This document shows, one piece after another, positions 9,260 through 17,462 of a DNA stretch of 63,859 nucleotides (the stretch's first letter is position 1; every line of letters starts with the position of its first letter). The stretch is from Pseudorhodobacter antarcticus (GTDB taxonomy: Bacteria > Pseudomonadota > Alphaproteobacteria > Rhodobacterales > Rhodobacteraceae): contig CAMAQR010000020.1 of NCBI GenBank assembly GCA_945860375.1, forward strand, positions 1 through 63,859. The letters are read 5' to 3'. The position numbers and the translations under genes are program-made. The notes beneath the pieces are model-generated. The model did no database searches. It had not been told where the DNA came from and saw only the letters and a list, made by a program, of their open reading frames with translations.

Positions 9260-10402
9260 TCAGCCGACCCGGTTGCCTTGCACCCATGTCCCCCGCAATG
9301 CCGCCGCACCCGCAACCCGCGCCACCCGAATAACGTCACCGCGCGCGCCGATGGCAATCTGGCCACGATCCGTCAGACCGGCCGCAAGCGCAGGTGCCGC
9401 CGTCACCGTGCGCACCCCGCGCGCCACATCCCCCCACAAATCGCCCAGCATCAAAGCCGCCGACAACAGCGCCGAGGGCACATAATCGGACGATACAATG
9501 TCCAGCACATCCGCCTCGGCCAAGGCAGACGCCGCGACGTTGCCCGAATGCGACCCGCCCCGGATCAGGTTTGGCGCGCCCATCATCACCTTGATGCCAT
9601 GGGCATGGCAGGCCCGCGCCGCCTCGACCGTGGTGGGAAATTCGGCGAAATGCGCACCGTGTTGGGCGGATATGGCAACCTGCTCGGCGGTCGTGTCATC
9701 GTGGCTGGCCAGCACCGCGCCAAAACGCCGGGCCTCTGCCACCGCCGCTGCCTCATGCGCGGCCCCCAGACGCGACGACAGTTCCACCTGATCGGCGACA
9801 TGGGATTCGAATTCGGACTCCGACAAGCCATGCTTGCCGCAGACATAGGCGCGCAATTGGGTCAGGTCGCGAAACTGGCGCTGCCCGGGGGTGTGATCCA
9901 TCAGCGACACGATGCCGATGCGGTCCTCGGGACCAAACTTGGCCAGTTCGGCGATCAGGGTTTCAGAGCAAACCTCGGCCCGCAAATGCAGGAAATGGCT
10001 GATGCGCAGAGCCTTTTTGGCGCGCAGGTCCAAAATCTCATCGGCAAGGTGGCGGGCGTATTCGCCGTAATTGGCCTTCTTGTTCGACACCACCGATCCC
10101 ACCCGCAGCGCATCAAACACCGTCGTGATCCCGACACTGGCCAGTTCGGCGTCATGGGCAATGATGGCGCTGGCATGGGGCCAGTTGACGCGGGGGCGCG
10201 GCTCGATGTGGCGCTCAAGGTTGTCGGTGTGCAATTCGATCAGGCCGGGCAGCAGCAGATCGCCCGCACAATCCATCGCGCCCTGCGGCACCGCTGCGCC
10301 GTGGTCAATCGCGGTGATTTGGCCGCCCGATATGCGGATAGCGCCGTGGATCACCTCATTTGGCAGGACGATCATGGCATTGGCGAGGATGGTTTCGGTC
10401 AT
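9260..10402 (-). CDS. phnM: PhnM, ribose 1-methylphosphonate 5-triphosphate diphosphatase (copy 1)
   Basis: Cytoplasmic amidohydrolase of the C-P lyase pathway; it removes diphosphate from alpha-D-ribose 1-alkylphosphonate 5-triphosphate to give the substrate of PhnJ. Family signatures include DLLLPGLIELHTDNLERH (metal-binding His pair), GITTVFDAL, SLMDHTPGQRQF, SHDDTTAEQ and GAPNLIRGGSHSGN. I chose the ATG at 10402 because the resulting 380 residues match the usual PhnM length; an ATG at 10450 would add 16 residues not typical of the family. It is the last gene of the leftward phn operon, after phnN. A second, divergent phnM lies at 17435-18595. Confidence 0.93.
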   Translation of the reverse strand: MTETILANAMIVLPNEVIHGAIRISGGQITAIDHGAAVPQGAMDCAGDLLLPGLIELHTDNLERHIEPRPRVNWPHASAIIAHDAELASVGITTVFDALRVGSVVSNKKANYGEYARHLADEILDLRAKKALRISHFLHLRAEVCSETLIAELAKFGPEDRIGIVSLMDHTPGQRQFRDLTQLRAYVCGKHGLSESEFESHVADQVELSSRLGAAHEAAAVAEARRFGAVLASHDDTTAEQVAISAQHGAHFAEFPTTVEAARACHAHGIKVMMGAPNLIRGGSHSGNVAASALAEADVLDIVSSDYVPSALLSAALMLGDLWGDVARGVRTVTAAPALAAGLTDRGQIAIGARGDVIRVARVAGAAALRGTWVQGNRVG

Positions 10403-10474
10403 GTTCAGGCTTTCAGGTTTTGTGAAGGGTTCATGACAGTCAATCGTCACAGGCAGATGACAGCGCTGGGGGGA

Positions 10475-11017
10475 TCAGGCCGGATCGCCCCGGATTGCGC
10501 GCAGCAATTGCGCCACGCCTTCCGCGGGGCTGGCGTCGTTGCATACGGTGATCACCGGCACCTCTGAGGGCAAACCGAGATCGGCGCGCATCAGGCGGGC
10601 TGCAATGTCGGACGCATCTTCCCGCCCACGCGCCGCCAACCGCGTCATAAGCACTGCCACCGGGGCCGTGATCAGGATCACCACCAGATCGGGAAAGACC
10701 GCCATCGCCTGCGCCATTGCCCCGCGCGACCCGTTCACCAGCACGTCGCGCCCGTCCGCCATAGGCGACAGTTCGGCCAGTGGCACGCCATAATGCAACC
10801 CATGCGCCTGCCAGTGCAGCGCGAAGTCCCCCTGCAGCAGGCGCGCTTCAAAAGTGCCGATGCTGACGCCTTCAAACGGCTCGCCGCCCGCCGCTTCGGG
10901 CCGGGTGATGACACGGCGCGCCCAGTGCAGGCCGGGATCAGCCGCCACGGCACCTGCCAGCAGCGTGTCCTTGCCAACGCCCGAGGCGCCAACCACAAAA
11001 AACAACCGCCCTGTCAT
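10475..11017 (-). CDS. phnN: PhnN, ribose 1,5-bisphosphate phosphokinase
   Basis: Converts ribose 1,5-bisphosphate, formed downstream of C-P lyase, to PRPP with ATP, returning the ribosyl carrier to metabolism. It is a guanylate-kinase-like P-loop protein: the Walker A motif GASGVGKDT lies at the N-terminus (residues about 10-18), followed by RRVITRPEAAGGEPFEGV as in GMP-kinase folds. 180 residues is normal. Its start overlaps the phnL stop by four bases (ATGA), so it is coupled to that gene. Confidence 0.93.
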   Translation of the reverse strand: MTGRLFFVVGASGVGKDTLLAGAVAADPGLHWARRVITRPEAAGGEPFEGVSIGTFEARLLQGDFALHWQAHGLHYGVPLAELSPMADGRDVLVNGSRGAMAQAMAVFPDLVVILITAPVAVLMTRLAARGREDASDIAARLMRADLGLPSEVPVITVCNDASPAEGVAQLLRAIRGDPA

Positions 11018-11694
11018 GCGGCGACCGGGGTAAAGGCGCGCACATCGACAACACGGTCGCAGACGCGGTCGCGCGCCGCCTCATCGTGGAAAATCCCCAG
11101 AATGGCGGCGCCGCGCGCCTTGGCCTCTTCGATCAAGGTCAGCACCACTTCGCGGTTCACCACATCAAGGCTGGCGGTGGGTTCGTCCAGCAACAGCGCC
11201 GGATAGGCATGCGCAAAGCCGCGCGCGATGTTGACGCGCTGCTGCTCGCCGCCTGAAAAGGTGGTGGGTGAAAGACCCCAAAGCCGCGTCGGGATGTTCA
11301 GCCGCGCCAGCAGTTCCTCGGCCCGCGCCCGCGCCACATCCGCAGGCACGCCCAGATTGCGCAACGGTTCCGCCACCACATCCAGCGTCGGCACCCGTGG
11401 CACCACCCGCAGAAACTGGCTGACATAGCCCAGCGTATCGCGCCGCAACCGGATGATCTGACGCGGTGCGGCCTGCGCCACGTCGAGGCTGCCCACCCGG
11501 ATGCTGCCAGAGGCGACAAGGTAATTGCCCCAGACCATCCGCATCAGCGTGGATTTCCCCGCCCCAGAGGCCCCGATCAGCCCGACACATTCTCCGGGCG
11601 CGACACGCAGCGCTGCCCCCGCCATCACCGGGATCACCGCAGCACCCTGATTGTGCAAGGTAAAGCTTTTGGAAAGGTCACGAATTTCGATCAT
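11014..11694 (-). CDS. phnL: PhnL, ABC-type ATPase of the C-P lyase system
   Basis: ABC ATPase protein without a membrane partner; in the C-P lyase pathway PhnL is required together with PhnI, G and H for forming the ribose 1-alkylphosphonate triphosphate. Walker A GASGAGKST, signature FSGGEQQRVNIARG and Walker B ALLLDEPTASLD are all present. I use the ATG at 11694, which overlaps the stop of the preceding corA-like gene (ATGA); five residues upstream (METLA) are an alternative. 226 residues fits PhnL. Confidence 0.93.
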   Translation of the reverse strand: MIEIRDLSKSFTLHNQGAAVIPVMAGAALRVAPGECVGLIGASGAGKSTLMRMVWGNYLVASGSIRVGSLDVAQAAPRQIIRLRRDTLGYVSQFLRVVPRVPTLDVVAEPLRNLGVPADVARARAEELLARLNIPTRLWGLSPTTFSGGEQQRVNIARGFAHAYPALLLDEPTASLDVVNREVVLTLIEEAKARGAAILGIFHDEAARDRVCDRVVDVRAFTPVAA

Positions 11695-12653
11695 AGCCAG
11701 CGTTTCCATTTGAAAAAGAAGTAAGTGCCTGTCGCCGAGGCCAGCATCATGCCCAAGGCCATCGGATAGCCCCAGGGCTGTGCCAGTTCCGGCATGTGGA
11801 CAAAGTTCATCCCGTACAGGCTGGCGATCAAGGTGGGAGGCATGAACAGCGCCGCCACCACCGACACGATCCGCACTGTCACGTTCTGGGACAGGTTGAT
11901 CATGCCCAGCGTCGCATCCGAGGTCAGCGCAAGCCGCGAGGCCAGAAAATCCGCATGCACCTCCAGCGCCTGCAAATCCCGCATCAAGCCCTTGACCAAA
12001 GGCCGCAGCGCCGCCCCGCCCGTGCGCTCGGCCAAGGTCTGGCCAAAGAAGCTGACGGCGCGTTCCACCGTCAGCAGGCCCAGCCGCACCCGGCCCAACA
12101 GATCGCCCTCACGCCCGACTTTTTTCAACGCAAGTTGCAGCACATCGGCCTGCAACCCGCGCGCGCCGCCGTGATAAACCCCCGTCGCAACCTCATCCAG
12201 ACCCCGTCCGATGCCTTCGAGTATATCCGCCATGCGGCCGATGATTTCCTCGATCAGGCCCAGAAAAATCCGGTCCGGCCGGTCGCACCCCGGCCCCACC
12301 TTGTCGGCGCGCGCGGGGTAGGTTTCAAACGGGCGCGGCGCGTGGTGGCGCACCGTCACCAGCCGTTCCGCCGTCAGGATAAAGCACACCGGCCCCGAGA
12401 TCGGCGCTTTGGACGCCGAAAGACCGGGCAGAACCACCGTCATATGATCCGCCCCGCCCTCACGGAACAGCCGGTTCGAGATTTCGATTTCCTCCATATC
12501 CGCCAGCGTTGGCACCGGCACGCCCAGCGCCGCAACCGCCTCGGTCTGCACGGGCAACGGTCGGTAAAGGTCAATCCACACCGCCGCCGCCAGATCGGCA
12601 GGCGGCGGCATCGGGGTCAGGTGGCCGGCCTCGGGGCGATAGGCAAACAGCAT
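11691..12653 (-). CDS. corA: CorA-family divalent cation channel inside the phn operon
   Basis: CorA-type Mg2+ (or other divalent) channel, 320 residues. The long N-terminal cytoplasmic domain and helical stalk precede two C-terminal membrane segments; the first ends in the diagnostic YGMNF motif and the short outer loop holds MPEL, typical for CorA. The C-terminus is positively charged (KWKRWL). It lies between phnK (one base away) and phnL (4-base overlap), so it is cotranscribed with the C-P lyase genes, which is not part of the classical phn set. Phosphonates often enter chelated to divalent cations and the pathway uses Mg-ATP, so a cation supply or export role is plausible but inferred. 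Confidence 0.9.
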   Translation of the reverse strand: MLFAYRPEAGHLTPMPPPADLAAAVWIDLYRPLPVQTEAVAALGVPVPTLADMEEIEISNRLFREGGADHMTVVLPGLSASKAPISGPVCFILTAERLVTVRHHAPRPFETYPARADKVGPGCDRPDRIFLGLIEEIIGRMADILEGIGRGLDEVATGVYHGGARGLQADVLQLALKKVGREGDLLGRVRLGLLTVERAVSFFGQTLAERTGGAALRPLVKGLMRDLQALEVHADFLASRLALTSDATLGMINLSQNVTVRIVSVVAALFMPPTLIASLYGMNFVHMPELAQPWGYPMALGMMLASATGTYFFFKWKRWL

Positions 12654-12654
12654 G

Positions 12655-13467
12655 TCAGACCTGCAAGACCGAACTGACCAGAAGCTGCGTGTAAGCGTGC
12701 TGCGGATCGTCCAGCACCTGATCGGTCAGCCCCTGTTCGACCACCCTGCCGTCCTTCATCACCATCAGCCGGTCGGCCAGCAGCCGCACCACGGCCAGAT
12801 CATGGGTGACAATGATCGCCGAAAGCCCCATCTCGCGCACCAACCCTCGCAACAGGTCCAAAAGCCGCGCCTGCACCGACACATCAAGCCCGCCCGTCGG
12901 TTCATCCATGAACACCAGACGCGGCCCCGTCACCAGATTGCGCGCGATTTGCAAGCGTTGCTGCATGCCGCCCGAAAAGGCTCGCGGGCGGTCGTCGATG
13001 CGGTCGGCATTGATTTCCACGCGGCCCAGCCAGTCAATCGCCTGATCGCGAATGTCGCCATAATGCCGCGCGCCGATCGCCATCAACCGCTCGCCCACAT
13101 TGCCGCCCGCCGACACGCCCATGCGCAAACCGTCGCGCGGGTTCTGATGGACAAAGGCCCAATCGGTGCGCGCCATCCGGCGGCGTTCGGCCTCGGCCAT
13201 GGTCACGGTGTCACGCGGGCCTTGAGCGGTGTCAAAGATCACCTCTCCCGCATCCGGTTTCAGATGCCCGGCCAAACAGGACAACAAAGTCGATTTGCCC
13301 GACCCGCTTTCGCCGACAATCCCCAACACCTCGCCGGGGAACAGATCAAAGCTGATGTCCGCACAGCCGATCCGGCTGCCATAAGACTTGGCCAACCCCT
13401 GCACGCGCAGCAAGGGCTGATCCTCATTCACCTTGGTCCAAATATCCAATTCCACCGCTCCCATCAT
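12655..13467 (-). CDS. phnK: PhnK, ABC-type ATPase of the C-P lyase complex
   Basis: ABC ATPase that docks on the PhnGHIJ core complex. Walker A GESGSGKST, signature FSGGMQQRLQIARN and Walker B RLVFMDEPTGGLD are present, and the dipeptide-transporter-like sequence type is characteristic of PhnK. The start at 13467 overlaps the phnJ stop (ATGATG run); a second ATG follows at once. 270 residues is slightly longer than usual because of an N-terminal extension. It is coupled to phnJ and followed by the corA-like gene. Confidence 0.93.
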   Translation of the reverse strand: MMGAVELDIWTKVNEDQPLLRVQGLAKSYGSRIGCADISFDLFPGEVLGIVGESGSGKSTLLSCLAGHLKPDAGEVIFDTAQGPRDTVTMAEAERRRMARTDWAFVHQNPRDGLRMGVSAGGNVGERLMAIGARHYGDIRDQAIDWLGRVEINADRIDDRPRAFSGGMQQRLQIARNLVTGPRLVFMDEPTGGLDVSVQARLLDLLRGLVREMGLSAIIVTHDLAVVRLLADRLMVMKDGRVVEQGLTDQVLDDPQHAYTQLLVSSVLQV

Positions 13468-14342
13468 GCACCGCCTTTGGCCGTGGGAACCCCCAAGGCC
13501 CCCACATGCCCCGCCTCACAGCGGCTGCGGCAAAAATCGGTATCCGAACAGACATACATCCGCCCGCCCAGATCATCGGTGATCACCTCGTCCAGATAGC
13601 TGTCGCCCGCGCCACAAAGGTCGCAGTCATGGGGGGCCTTCGAGGCCACAAACGGATGGTCGTCAAAATCCAGACTGACCACTTGCGTAAAAGGCGGCAC
13701 CGCGTAAATCCGTTGTTCCCGCCCGGCGCCAAACAACTGCAACGCGGCGCTGCCCGACAATTTGGGATTGTCAAACTTGGGGATCGGCGAGGGGTCCATC
13801 ACATAGCGCCCCTCGACCTTGACCGGATAGGCATAGGCGGTGGCAATGGTGCCATGACGCGCAATGTCTTCGTACAGCTTCACATGCATCAGCCCGTATT
13901 CTTCCAGCTCGTGCATCTTGCGGGTTTCCGTCTCGCGTGGCTCCAGAAACCGCAAAGGCTCGGGGATCGGCACCTGATAGACCAGAATTTGCCCCGCCGT
14001 CAGCGCCGTTTCGGGAATGCGGTGGCGGGTCTGGATGATCGTCGCCTGCGCGGTGGCCTCGGTCACGGCCACCCCTGCGGTGCGCTGAAAGAACTTGCGG
14101 ATCGACACCGCATTGGTGGTGTCATCCGCGCCTTGGTCGATCACTTTCAACACATCATCGGGTGTCAGGCAAGCCGCCGTCACCTGCACCCCGCCCGTGC
14201 CCCAGCCATAGGGCATCGGCATCTCGCGGCTGGCAAAGGGCACCTGATAGCCCGGCACCGCCACGCCTTTCAGGATCGCCCGGCGGATCATCCGCTTGGT
14301 TTGTTCGTCCAGATAGGCAAAATTATAGGCTTGATCGGTCAT
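13464..14342 (-). CDS. phnJ: PhnJ, radical SAM C-P lyase
   Basis: Catalytic subunit that cleaves the carbon-phosphorus bond of ribose 1-alkylphosphonate 5-phosphate using S-adenosylmethionine and a [4Fe-4S] cluster, releasing the alkane (methane from methylphosphonate). The C-terminal Cys set is intact: CDLCGAG, then CSDTDFCRSRCEAGH, covering the cluster ligands and the catalytic Cys known for E. coli PhnJ. The N-terminus FAYLDEQTKRMIRRAILKG is typical. The start at 14342 has GAGGTAGGG upstream and gives 292 residues; a longer frame adds nine untypical residues. Its start lies 130 bases after the phnI stop, the largest gap in the operon. Confidence 0.95.
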   Translation of the reverse strand: MTDQAYNFAYLDEQTKRMIRRAILKGVAVPGYQVPFASREMPMPYGWGTGGVQVTAACLTPDDVLKVIDQGADDTTNAVSIRKFFQRTAGVAVTEATAQATIIQTRHRIPETALTAGQILVYQVPIPEPLRFLEPRETETRKMHELEEYGLMHVKLYEDIARHGTIATAYAYPVKVEGRYVMDPSPIPKFDNPKLSGSAALQLFGAGREQRIYAVPPFTQVVSLDFDDHPFVASKAPHDCDLCGAGDSYLDEVITDDLGGRMYVCSDTDFCRSRCEAGHVGALGVPTAKGGA

Positions 14343-14472
14343 GGTCCCTACCTCACATTGGACGGGCATTGCAAACGAAGACCCGAACAGCGGTCTCTGT
14401 CATCGTGTTTGTCATTGCGGGCAGCCTGTTCTGGGCGGGCGGCGGGGCGCGCGGCAGCGAAGGCGGTTGACC

Positions 14473-15558
14473 TCATTGCGCGGCCTCACGGCTTGCAAAG
14501 ACCTCGGCGCGCAAACGGCGGATCAGTTCCAGTTCAGACTGGAAATCGACGTAATGCGGCAACTTGATGTGTTCCAGAAACCCGGTCGCCTGCACATTGT
14601 CGGCGTGCATCAGCACGAATTCCTCATCCTGCGCCGGTGCGCCGATGTTTTCTTCGCCCAACTCGGCCCAACGCAGGGCACGGTCCACCAAGGACATCGC
14701 AATTGCCTTGCGTTCGGTCTGGCCAAACACCAGACCGTAGCCACGCGTGAACTGCGGCGGCTCGGTCTTGCTGCCCTTGAACTGGTTCACGGTTTCGCAT
14801 TCGGTCAACTCAATCTCGCCGATCTGCACCGCAAACCCTAATTCCGGGATCTCCATTTCAACCGCCACCTGACCGATGCGCAACTCGCCGACAAAGGCAT
14901 GGGTGCGCCCGTAACCGCGCTGGGTGGAATAGGCCATCGACAGGATAAAGCCCTCATCCCCCCGTGTCAGGGCCTGCAGGCGCAGCGCGCGTCTGGCGGG
15001 CAGTTCCATCGGTTCGCGCGTCAGATCGGGCGGTACCGCGTCGCCGTTGGGTTCGGCCTCGATCAGCCCGTCCCGGTTGAGAAAGCTGGTCACATGCGCC
15101 ATCTCGCCCGCCCCGGCAGGTGCCGTTGCGGCGGGCAACGGCGGCTCGCCCTCGGCCATCAGCTTGAAATCCAAAAGACGGTGGGTGTAATCGAACGTCG
15201 GCCCCAAGATCTGACCGCCCGGCAGGTCCTTGAACGTTGCCGAGATGCGCCGGATCACCGCCATCTGCGCGGTATCAACGGGGCGCGAGGTGCCAAGGCG
15301 CGGCAAGGTGGTGCGATAAGCGCGGATCAGAAACACCGCCTCGATCAGATCACCGCGCGATTGCTTGATCGCCAGCGCCGCCAGATCGGGATCAAACAGC
15401 GATCCTTCCGCCATCACCCGGTTGACCGCCAGCGCCAGTTGCTCGCGGATTTGCGGCACCGACATTTCGGCCACGCCCGGATTGCCCCGGCGCTCTTCGG
15501 CCAGCCATTGATGCGCATTGTCGATGGCACGCTCGCCACCCTTGACGGCCACATACAT
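14473..15558 (-). CDS. phnI: PhnI, nucleosidase subunit of the C-P lyase core complex
   Basis: Subunit of PhnGHIJ that, with PhnG, H and L, replaces the purine of a nucleoside triphosphate by phosphonate. The sequence shows typical PhnI stretches: MYVAVKGGERAIDNAH at the N-terminus, then QIREQLALAVNRVMAEGSL and the C-terminal segment GFLEHIKLPHYVDFQSELE. 361 residues matches the family. The start overlaps the phnH stop by one base (TGATG). Product localisation is cytoplasmic. Confidence 0.95.
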   Translation of the reverse strand: MYVAVKGGERAIDNAHQWLAEERRGNPGVAEMSVPQIREQLALAVNRVMAEGSLFDPDLAALAIKQSRGDLIEAVFLIRAYRTTLPRLGTSRPVDTAQMAVIRRISATFKDLPGGQILGPTFDYTHRLLDFKLMAEGEPPLPAATAPAGAGEMAHVTSFLNRDGLIEAEPNGDAVPPDLTREPMELPARRALRLQALTRGDEGFILSMAYSTQRGYGRTHAFVGELRIGQVAVEMEIPELGFAVQIGEIELTECETVNQFKGSKTEPPQFTRGYGLVFGQTERKAIAMSLVDRALRWAELGEENIGAPAQDEEFVLMHADNVQATGFLEHIKLPHYVDFQSELELIRRLRAEVFASREAAQ

Positions 15559-16127
15559 CAGTTGTCCCTCACGATTGTAGACCGGGGCAGACCCGCCACC
15601 TGCGCGCCTGCGGTCAGAAAACAGTCAAATCCCAGCGGGAACAGCGCCCGATTGGCGATAAACGCTGCGGTTTCGGGCAAGGACAGCCACGCCTCGGTTT
15701 CAATGCCGGGGCCGGTCAACCGCGCGCCACCGGCCGCCAGTTCGGGCATTTCGACGATCAAAGTCGCGGCGCGGTCGGGGTAATCGGGCTGGCCAATGGC
15801 AAATCGCTCAACGGGTTGCAATGCGTCCCATGTGCCAATGGCAAAGCTGGCCGCGTCAGCCCCGACCAAAGGCGCGCCGCAGTGAAAGGTGATCCAGTCG
15901 CGCAAGGCCGTGCAATCATGCGCGCCCGCCAGATGCACCGGCGTGGTGCCATCGCAGAGCGTCAACACCAGCACACCCGCCGCCAGCGACAGCGGCGCAG
16001 GCGGCAGCGCGCCCGCCAGAGTGCAGATCACACCGGGCCGCGACAGCGCCGTCAGCGCCGCGCGAAACGCCTGCGACGATTCAATGGGGGCATCGGCAAA
16101 GCCACCCATCAGGGCATCGGGGGTCAT
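15558..16127 (-). CDS. phnH: PhnH, C-P lyase core complex subunit
   Basis: Structural subunit of the PhnGHIJ complex, with a PLP-transferase-like fold lacking PLP chemistry. The true start is the ATG at 16127, which overlaps the phnG stop (ATGA) and gives 189 residues, close to the E. coli length of 194; a much longer open frame upstream is only phnG read out of frame. Typical segments are SQAFRAALTALSRPG near the N-terminus and the end GFDCFLTAGAQVAGLPRST. It is followed directly by phnI. Confidence 0.93.
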   Translation of the reverse strand: MTPDALMGGFADAPIESSQAFRAALTALSRPGVICTLAGALPPAPLSLAAGVLVLTLCDGTTPVHLAGAHDCTALRDWITFHCGAPLVGADAASFAIGTWDALQPVERFAIGQPDYPDRAATLIVEMPELAAGGARLTGPGIETEAWLSLPETAAFIANRALFPLGFDCFLTAGAQVAGLPRSTIVRDN

Positions 16128-16570
16128 TGGTCTTCTCCGCGCACAAGGGTGAAAAACTCGACCCGCGTGGCTGCGGCCTTGGTGGCACGGCCACTGCGGC
16201 GCGCGGCTTCCTCGGCCTGCAACGGGGCCAGAACGGCGGCGCTCAACGCGGGGGCCTGATCGGTCTGCAACAGCGCATCCAAAGCGGCGGCGCGGGTGGC
16301 GTGGGCCTTGTCGCGGCCCTGCACATGGGCATGACCCACCGCACCCTCTGTCAGCCGCAACGAGCAGCGCGTCACCGTCATTTCGCCCAAATGGAACGGC
16401 TGCCCGCTGCCTCCCATCCGACCCTGGACCATCACCGCCCCCACCTCTGGCGGGCGCAGCAGCGCATGGCTGGGCAGATCGGGGAACAAAGCGGCCAGCC
16501 TTTCCGGCTTGGCCCGGGCCAAAAGCCCCATCCAGCCCTGACGGGCGGCAGTGTCCAAAGCAGTTGTCAT
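16124..16570 (-). CDS. phnG: PhnG, C-P lyase core complex subunit
   Basis: First gene of the leftward C-P lyase operon. The 148-residue protein shows typical PhnG features: RQGWMGLLARAKPERLAALF at the N-terminus, PEVGAVMVQGRMGGSGQPF and TVTRCSLRLTEG, which form the dimer with PhnI in the complex. The start at 16570 lies 97 bases from phnF, across a control region with a perfect inverted repeat. The C-terminus overlaps phnH by four bases. Confidence 0.93.
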   Translation of the reverse strand: MTTALDTAARQGWMGLLARAKPERLAALFPDLPSHALLRPPEVGAVMVQGRMGGSGQPFHLGEMTVTRCSLRLTEGAVGHAHVQGRDKAHATRAAALDALLQTDQAPALSAAVLAPLQAEEAARRSGRATKAAATRVEFFTLVRGEDQ

Positions 16571-16590
16571 CGGGATCCCAACATCTTGCC

Positions 16591-16624
16591 AACTTGTCTA
16601 GTTCAGTATACAACTAGACAAGTT
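16591..16624. promoter_or_regulatory. Perfect 13-bp inverted repeat, probable PhnF operator
   Basis: AACTTGTCTAGTT (16591-16603) and AACTAGACAAGTT (16612-16624) are exact reverse complements with an 8-base centre CAGTATAC. It lies between the divergent phnG and phnF genes, where a GntR/HutC-type regulator would bind to repress both. The TATAC centre could coincide with a -10 region. Confidence 0.8.
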
Positions 16625-16667
16625 CTAATCCAAACCCCCGCCCCTTGCACGTGAAGTTTCTGTAACA

Positions 16668-17462
16668 ATGTCCCGCACTCCGATCTGGCGTTCCATCGCC
16701 GACACCCTTCAGGCCGAGATTTCCCACGGCCTTTATCGCCCCGGCGACAAGCTGCCGACCGAGGCGGAGCTGTCGCTGCGCTTTGGTGTCAACCGCCACA
16801 CCGTGCGCCATGCCATGGCGGCGCTGGCCGATGCGGGCGTGGTGCATGCACGGCGCGGCGCGGGGGTGTTTGTGGCCAGCCGCCCGACGGTTTACCCCTT
16901 GGGCCGCCGCGTGCGTTTTCACCAAAACATCACCGAGTCAGGCCGCACACCCTCGCGCCGCATCACAAGGCTGGAAACCCGCCCCGCCACCGGGGCCGAA
17001 GCGCAGGCGCTGCGCCTGCCCCCGGGCGCGCAGGTGCATGTGATCGAGGGCGTGTCATTGGCGGATGATGAACCGCTGGCAACCTTTTGCTCGGTCTTCC
17101 CGGCCGCTCGGTTTGTGGGGCTTTTGGCGCAGATGCAGACGCAAGTGTCGGTCAGCGCGGCATTGGCGGCCTGCGGTCTGCCCGACTTTCTGCGCGCCGA
17201 AACCCGCATCACCGCCAAGCTGGCCACCGCCCTGCTGGCGCTGGCGCTGCGTCTGCCCGAGGGTGCGGCCCTGCTGCGCACCACGGCGGTGAATGTTGAT
17301 GCTGCGGGCGTGCCGGTGGAATATGGCACCACATGGTTTGCAGGCGACCGCGTGGCGCTGACGGTGCAGGATGCGGGCGCCATGTCACATCACGGTCACG
17401 AAACGGCGCTACCTGCGGGACCAAAGGAAGAGCCATGCCCCAACTTGCCCCCCTGCGCCTGA
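16668..17462 (+). CDS. phnF: PhnF, GntR/HutC-family repressor of the phn genes
   Basis: DNA-binding regulator. The N-terminal winged helix (residues about 5-70) has the GntR pattern: IADTLQAEISHGLYRPGDKL, LPTEAELSLRFGVNRHTVR and ALADAGVVHARRGAGVFV. The C-terminal half is an UTRA ligand-binding domain (HVIEGVSLADDEPLATFCSVFP; later VEYGTTWFAGDRVALTV). 264 residues is typical for PhnF. It is divergent from phnG with a perfect palindrome between them, and its last 28 bases overlap the start of the second phnM. Confidence 0.92.
   Translation: MSRTPIWRSIADTLQAEISHGLYRPGDKLPTEAELSLRFGVNRHTVRHAMAALADAGVVHARRGAGVFVASRPTVYPLGRRVRFHQNITESGRTPSRRITRLETRPATGAEAQALRLPPGAQVHVIEGVSLADDEPLATFCSVFPAARFVGLLAQMQTQVSVSAALAACGLPDFLRAETRITAKLATALLALALRLPEGAALLRTTAVNVDAAGVPVEYGTTWFAGDRVALTVQDAGAMSHHGHETALPAGPKEEPCPNLPPCA

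Noticed and set aside
9098..10567. Open frame of 489 codons on the plus strand
   Set aside because: Antisense to phnM copy 1, whose motifs are unmistakable.
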